From positions 1-15,806 of the forward strand of contig CAIMHL010000329.1 of assembly GCA_903840825.1 (NCBI GenBank): a DNA stretch of 15,806 nucleotides, written 5' to 3'. Position 1 is the stretch's first letter. Each line of letters begins with the position of its first letter. Source of the DNA: an uncultured beta proteobacterium. GTDB taxonomy: Bacteria; Pseudomonadota; Gammaproteobacteria; Burkholderiales; Burkholderiaceae_C. The notes below the pieces were generated by a model. It ran no database searches, was not told the DNA's origin, and was given only the letters and a program-made list of their open reading frames with translations. The position numbers were made by a program, and so were the translations under genes. Positions 14,654 to 15,806 of the stretch are shown piece after piece.

Positions 14654-15525
14654 GCTTGGGCGTGCTTTCCCGCATAGTCACGGGCAAATTGATAGGCCAC
14701 ACGTCCGCTGCGTGAACCCCGCTCTAGCGCCCACACCAGCGCCTCAGGCCTGGCGGCTTCAATGGCGGACGCTGTCACGTTGAAAGACGACAGCCATTGG
14801 GCGACGATGGTGAGGTACTCGTTTTGGGTAAACGGATAGAAGCTGACCCACAAGCCAAACCGCTCCGAGAGAGAAATTTTTTCTTCCACCCCTTCGCCGG
14901 GGTGAACTTCGCCATCATCCGTGTGGGTGTAGCTCAGGTTCTCTTTCATGTATTCGGGCAGCAAATGGCGGCGGTTGCTGGTGGCGTAGATCAAGACGTT
15001 GGGCGTTGTGGCGGCAATAGAACCGTCCAAAATAGACTTGAGCGCCTTGTAGCCCGGCTCGCCTTCGTCAAAGCTGAGGTCATCACAAAACACAATGAAC
15101 TTCTCGGGACGCTCAGATACGACGTCAACAATGTCAGGCAGATCGACCAGATCCGCCTTGTCCACCTCAATCAGGCGCAAGCCTTGGCTCGCGTATTCGT
15201 TCAAACACGCTTTGATGAGTGAGGACTTGCCCGTGCCACGGGCACCGGTGAGCAAGACGTTGTTGGCAGGCTTGCCTTGGACGAACTGCTGGGTGTTGAG
15301 CTGGATTTTTTCTTTCTGGGGTTCAATTTCTTTTAAATCGAGCAGGCGCATCACGCCAACATGGCGCACGGGCTCCAGCGCACCGTGGCCGGTGCTGCGT
15401 TTGCGGTAGCGGTAGGCCACCGAGGCGGTCCAGTCGGGCTGCGCGGGCGCTTGTGGCAACACCGATTCAATGCGGCTGATCAGCTGCTCAGCGCGCATGA
15501 GTAAATGCTCAAAGCTGGCGTTCAT
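14650..15525 (-). CDS. DUF815-type AAA+ ATP-binding protein
   Basis: This is a predicted AAA+ ATPase of 291 residues, of the DUF815 group that often sits between argJ and mutT in betaproteobacteria; its biological role is not established. It shows Walker A GARGTGKS (94-101), Walker B FIVFCDD (143-149) and sensor-1 IYATSNRRHL with Asn184. ERFGLWVSF near 221-229 is a possible arginine-finger region. An N-terminal helical part precedes the ATPase core. It overlaps the argJ stop and the mutT start by 4 bases each, so the three are one operon. No signal peptide or membrane segment is seen, so it is cytoplasmic. Confidence 0.9.
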   Translation of the reverse strand: MNASFEHLLMRAEQLISRIESVLPQAPAQPDWTASVAYRYRKRSTGHGALEPVRHVGVMRLLDLKEIEPQKEKIQLNTQQFVQGKPANNVLLTGARGTGKSSLIKACLNEYASQGLRLIEVDKADLVDLPDIVDVVSERPEKFIVFCDDLSFDEGEPGYKALKSILDGSIAATTPNVLIYATSNRRHLLPEYMKENLSYTHTDDGEVHPGEGVEEKISLSERFGLWVSFYPFTQNEYLTIVAQWLSSFNVTASAIEAARPEALVWALERGSRSGRVAYQFARDYAGKHAQA

Positions 15526-15806
15526 GAGCGGTAGTCCGCGTTGATGGTGACGTACTCATGGCTTAAATCGCAGGTCCAAACGGTGTCTGCAGCCTGCCCC
15601 CGGCCCAGCACCACACGCACTGTAATTTCGCTTTGTTTCATGACGCGCTGGCCGTCTTCCTCCCGGTAAGCAGGATTTCGTCCGCCTTTGACCGCCACAA
15701 GAACGTCGTCAAGGTACAAATCAATACCGGTCTGATCCAGGTCGGCAATGCCTGCATAGCCGACAGCGGCCAAAATTCGCCCAAGGTTGGGGTCGCTGGC
15801 AAAGAA
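15522..15806 (-). CDS. argJ: ArgJ, glutamate N-acetyltransferase / ornithine acetyltransferase, C-terminal part
   Basis: ArgJ transfers the acetyl group from N-acetylornithine to glutamate in the cyclic arginine pathway, and in bifunctional forms also acetylates glutamate with acetyl-CoA. Only the last 94 codons are in the window; the 5' part lies beyond 15806. Recognition rests on FFASDPNLGRILAAVG (usually DPNWGR), DLDQTGIDLYLDDV and the terminal CDLSHEYVTINADYRS, which is the standard ArgJ end. The autocleavage Thr that splits the alpha and beta chains is outside the window. The stop overlaps the ATPase start by 4 bases. Confidence 0.95.
   Translation of the reverse strand, partial: FFASDPNLGRILAAVGYAGIADLDQTGIDLYLDDVLVAVKGGRNPAYREEDGQRVMKQSEITVRVVLGRGQAADTVWTCDLSHEYVTINADYRS

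Noticed and set aside
1..15806. CRISPR array, tRNA, rRNA, riboswitch, defence or toxin-antitoxin system
   Set aside because: No regularly spaced repeats, no cloverleaf or rRNA-like sequence, and no recognisable defence or toxin-antitoxin proteins were found by reading both strands.

Overview
The window looks like a chromosomal segment from a betaproteobacterium, most likely family Comamonadaceae (Rhodoferax/Polaromonas-type). This rests on the protein style of the flagellar, ArgJ, DUF815-type ATPase and MutT genes, the order argJ-ATPase-mutT, and the moderate G+C content. The genus is inference. Nearly all recognisable genes lie on the minus strand, so the biological reading order runs from the right end of the window to the left.

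Right end (15806 to about 14140): the 3' end of argJ (arginine biosynthesis), a DUF815-type AAA+ ATPase and a MutT/Nudix hydrolase are joined by 4-base start/stop overlaps. A clear intrinsic terminator closes this group. Next comes the flagellar block (about 14117 to 6216). It opens with a sigma-54-type promoter in front of a 70-residue four-cysteine protein. A second, near-consensus sigma-54-type promoter stands in front of a sigma-54 enhancer-binding regulator. The regulator gene abuts fliE, and fliF, fliG, fliH, fliI and fliJ follow. Together these encode the MS-ring (FliF), its rod junction (FliE), the rotor/switch protein (FliG) and the export ATPase module (FliH/FliI/FliJ). fliG/fliH and fliH/fliI overlap by 8 bases each. 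fliK, which often follows fliJ, is not there.

Left of fliJ (6219 to 3275) are accessory genes on the same strand. The first is an uncharacterised gene coupled to fliJ and split by one in-frame TGA. A small lipoprotein gene follows. The last is an alpha-type carbonic anhydrase with an unusual membrane-anchored, helical/coiled-coil N-terminal half and a His-containing linker. A plus-strand gene for a single-pass membrane protein of unknown function converges on it.

The left third (1 to 2718) is gene-poor and looks like an accessory or decaying region. It holds a BamE/SmpA-like small secreted protein, about 740 bases with no convincing gene (including a perfect 11-bp inverted repeat), a short-chain dehydrogenase, and a decayed IS3-family element whose terminal repeat ends at base 480.

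The most interesting points are the two tandem sigma-54 promoters flanking a small four-Cys gene at the head of the flagellar operon, the nonsense-split gene after fliJ, and the carbonic anhydrase architecture. I see no defence island, CRISPR array, tRNA or rRNA, and no clear evidence of a wholly new multi-gene system.
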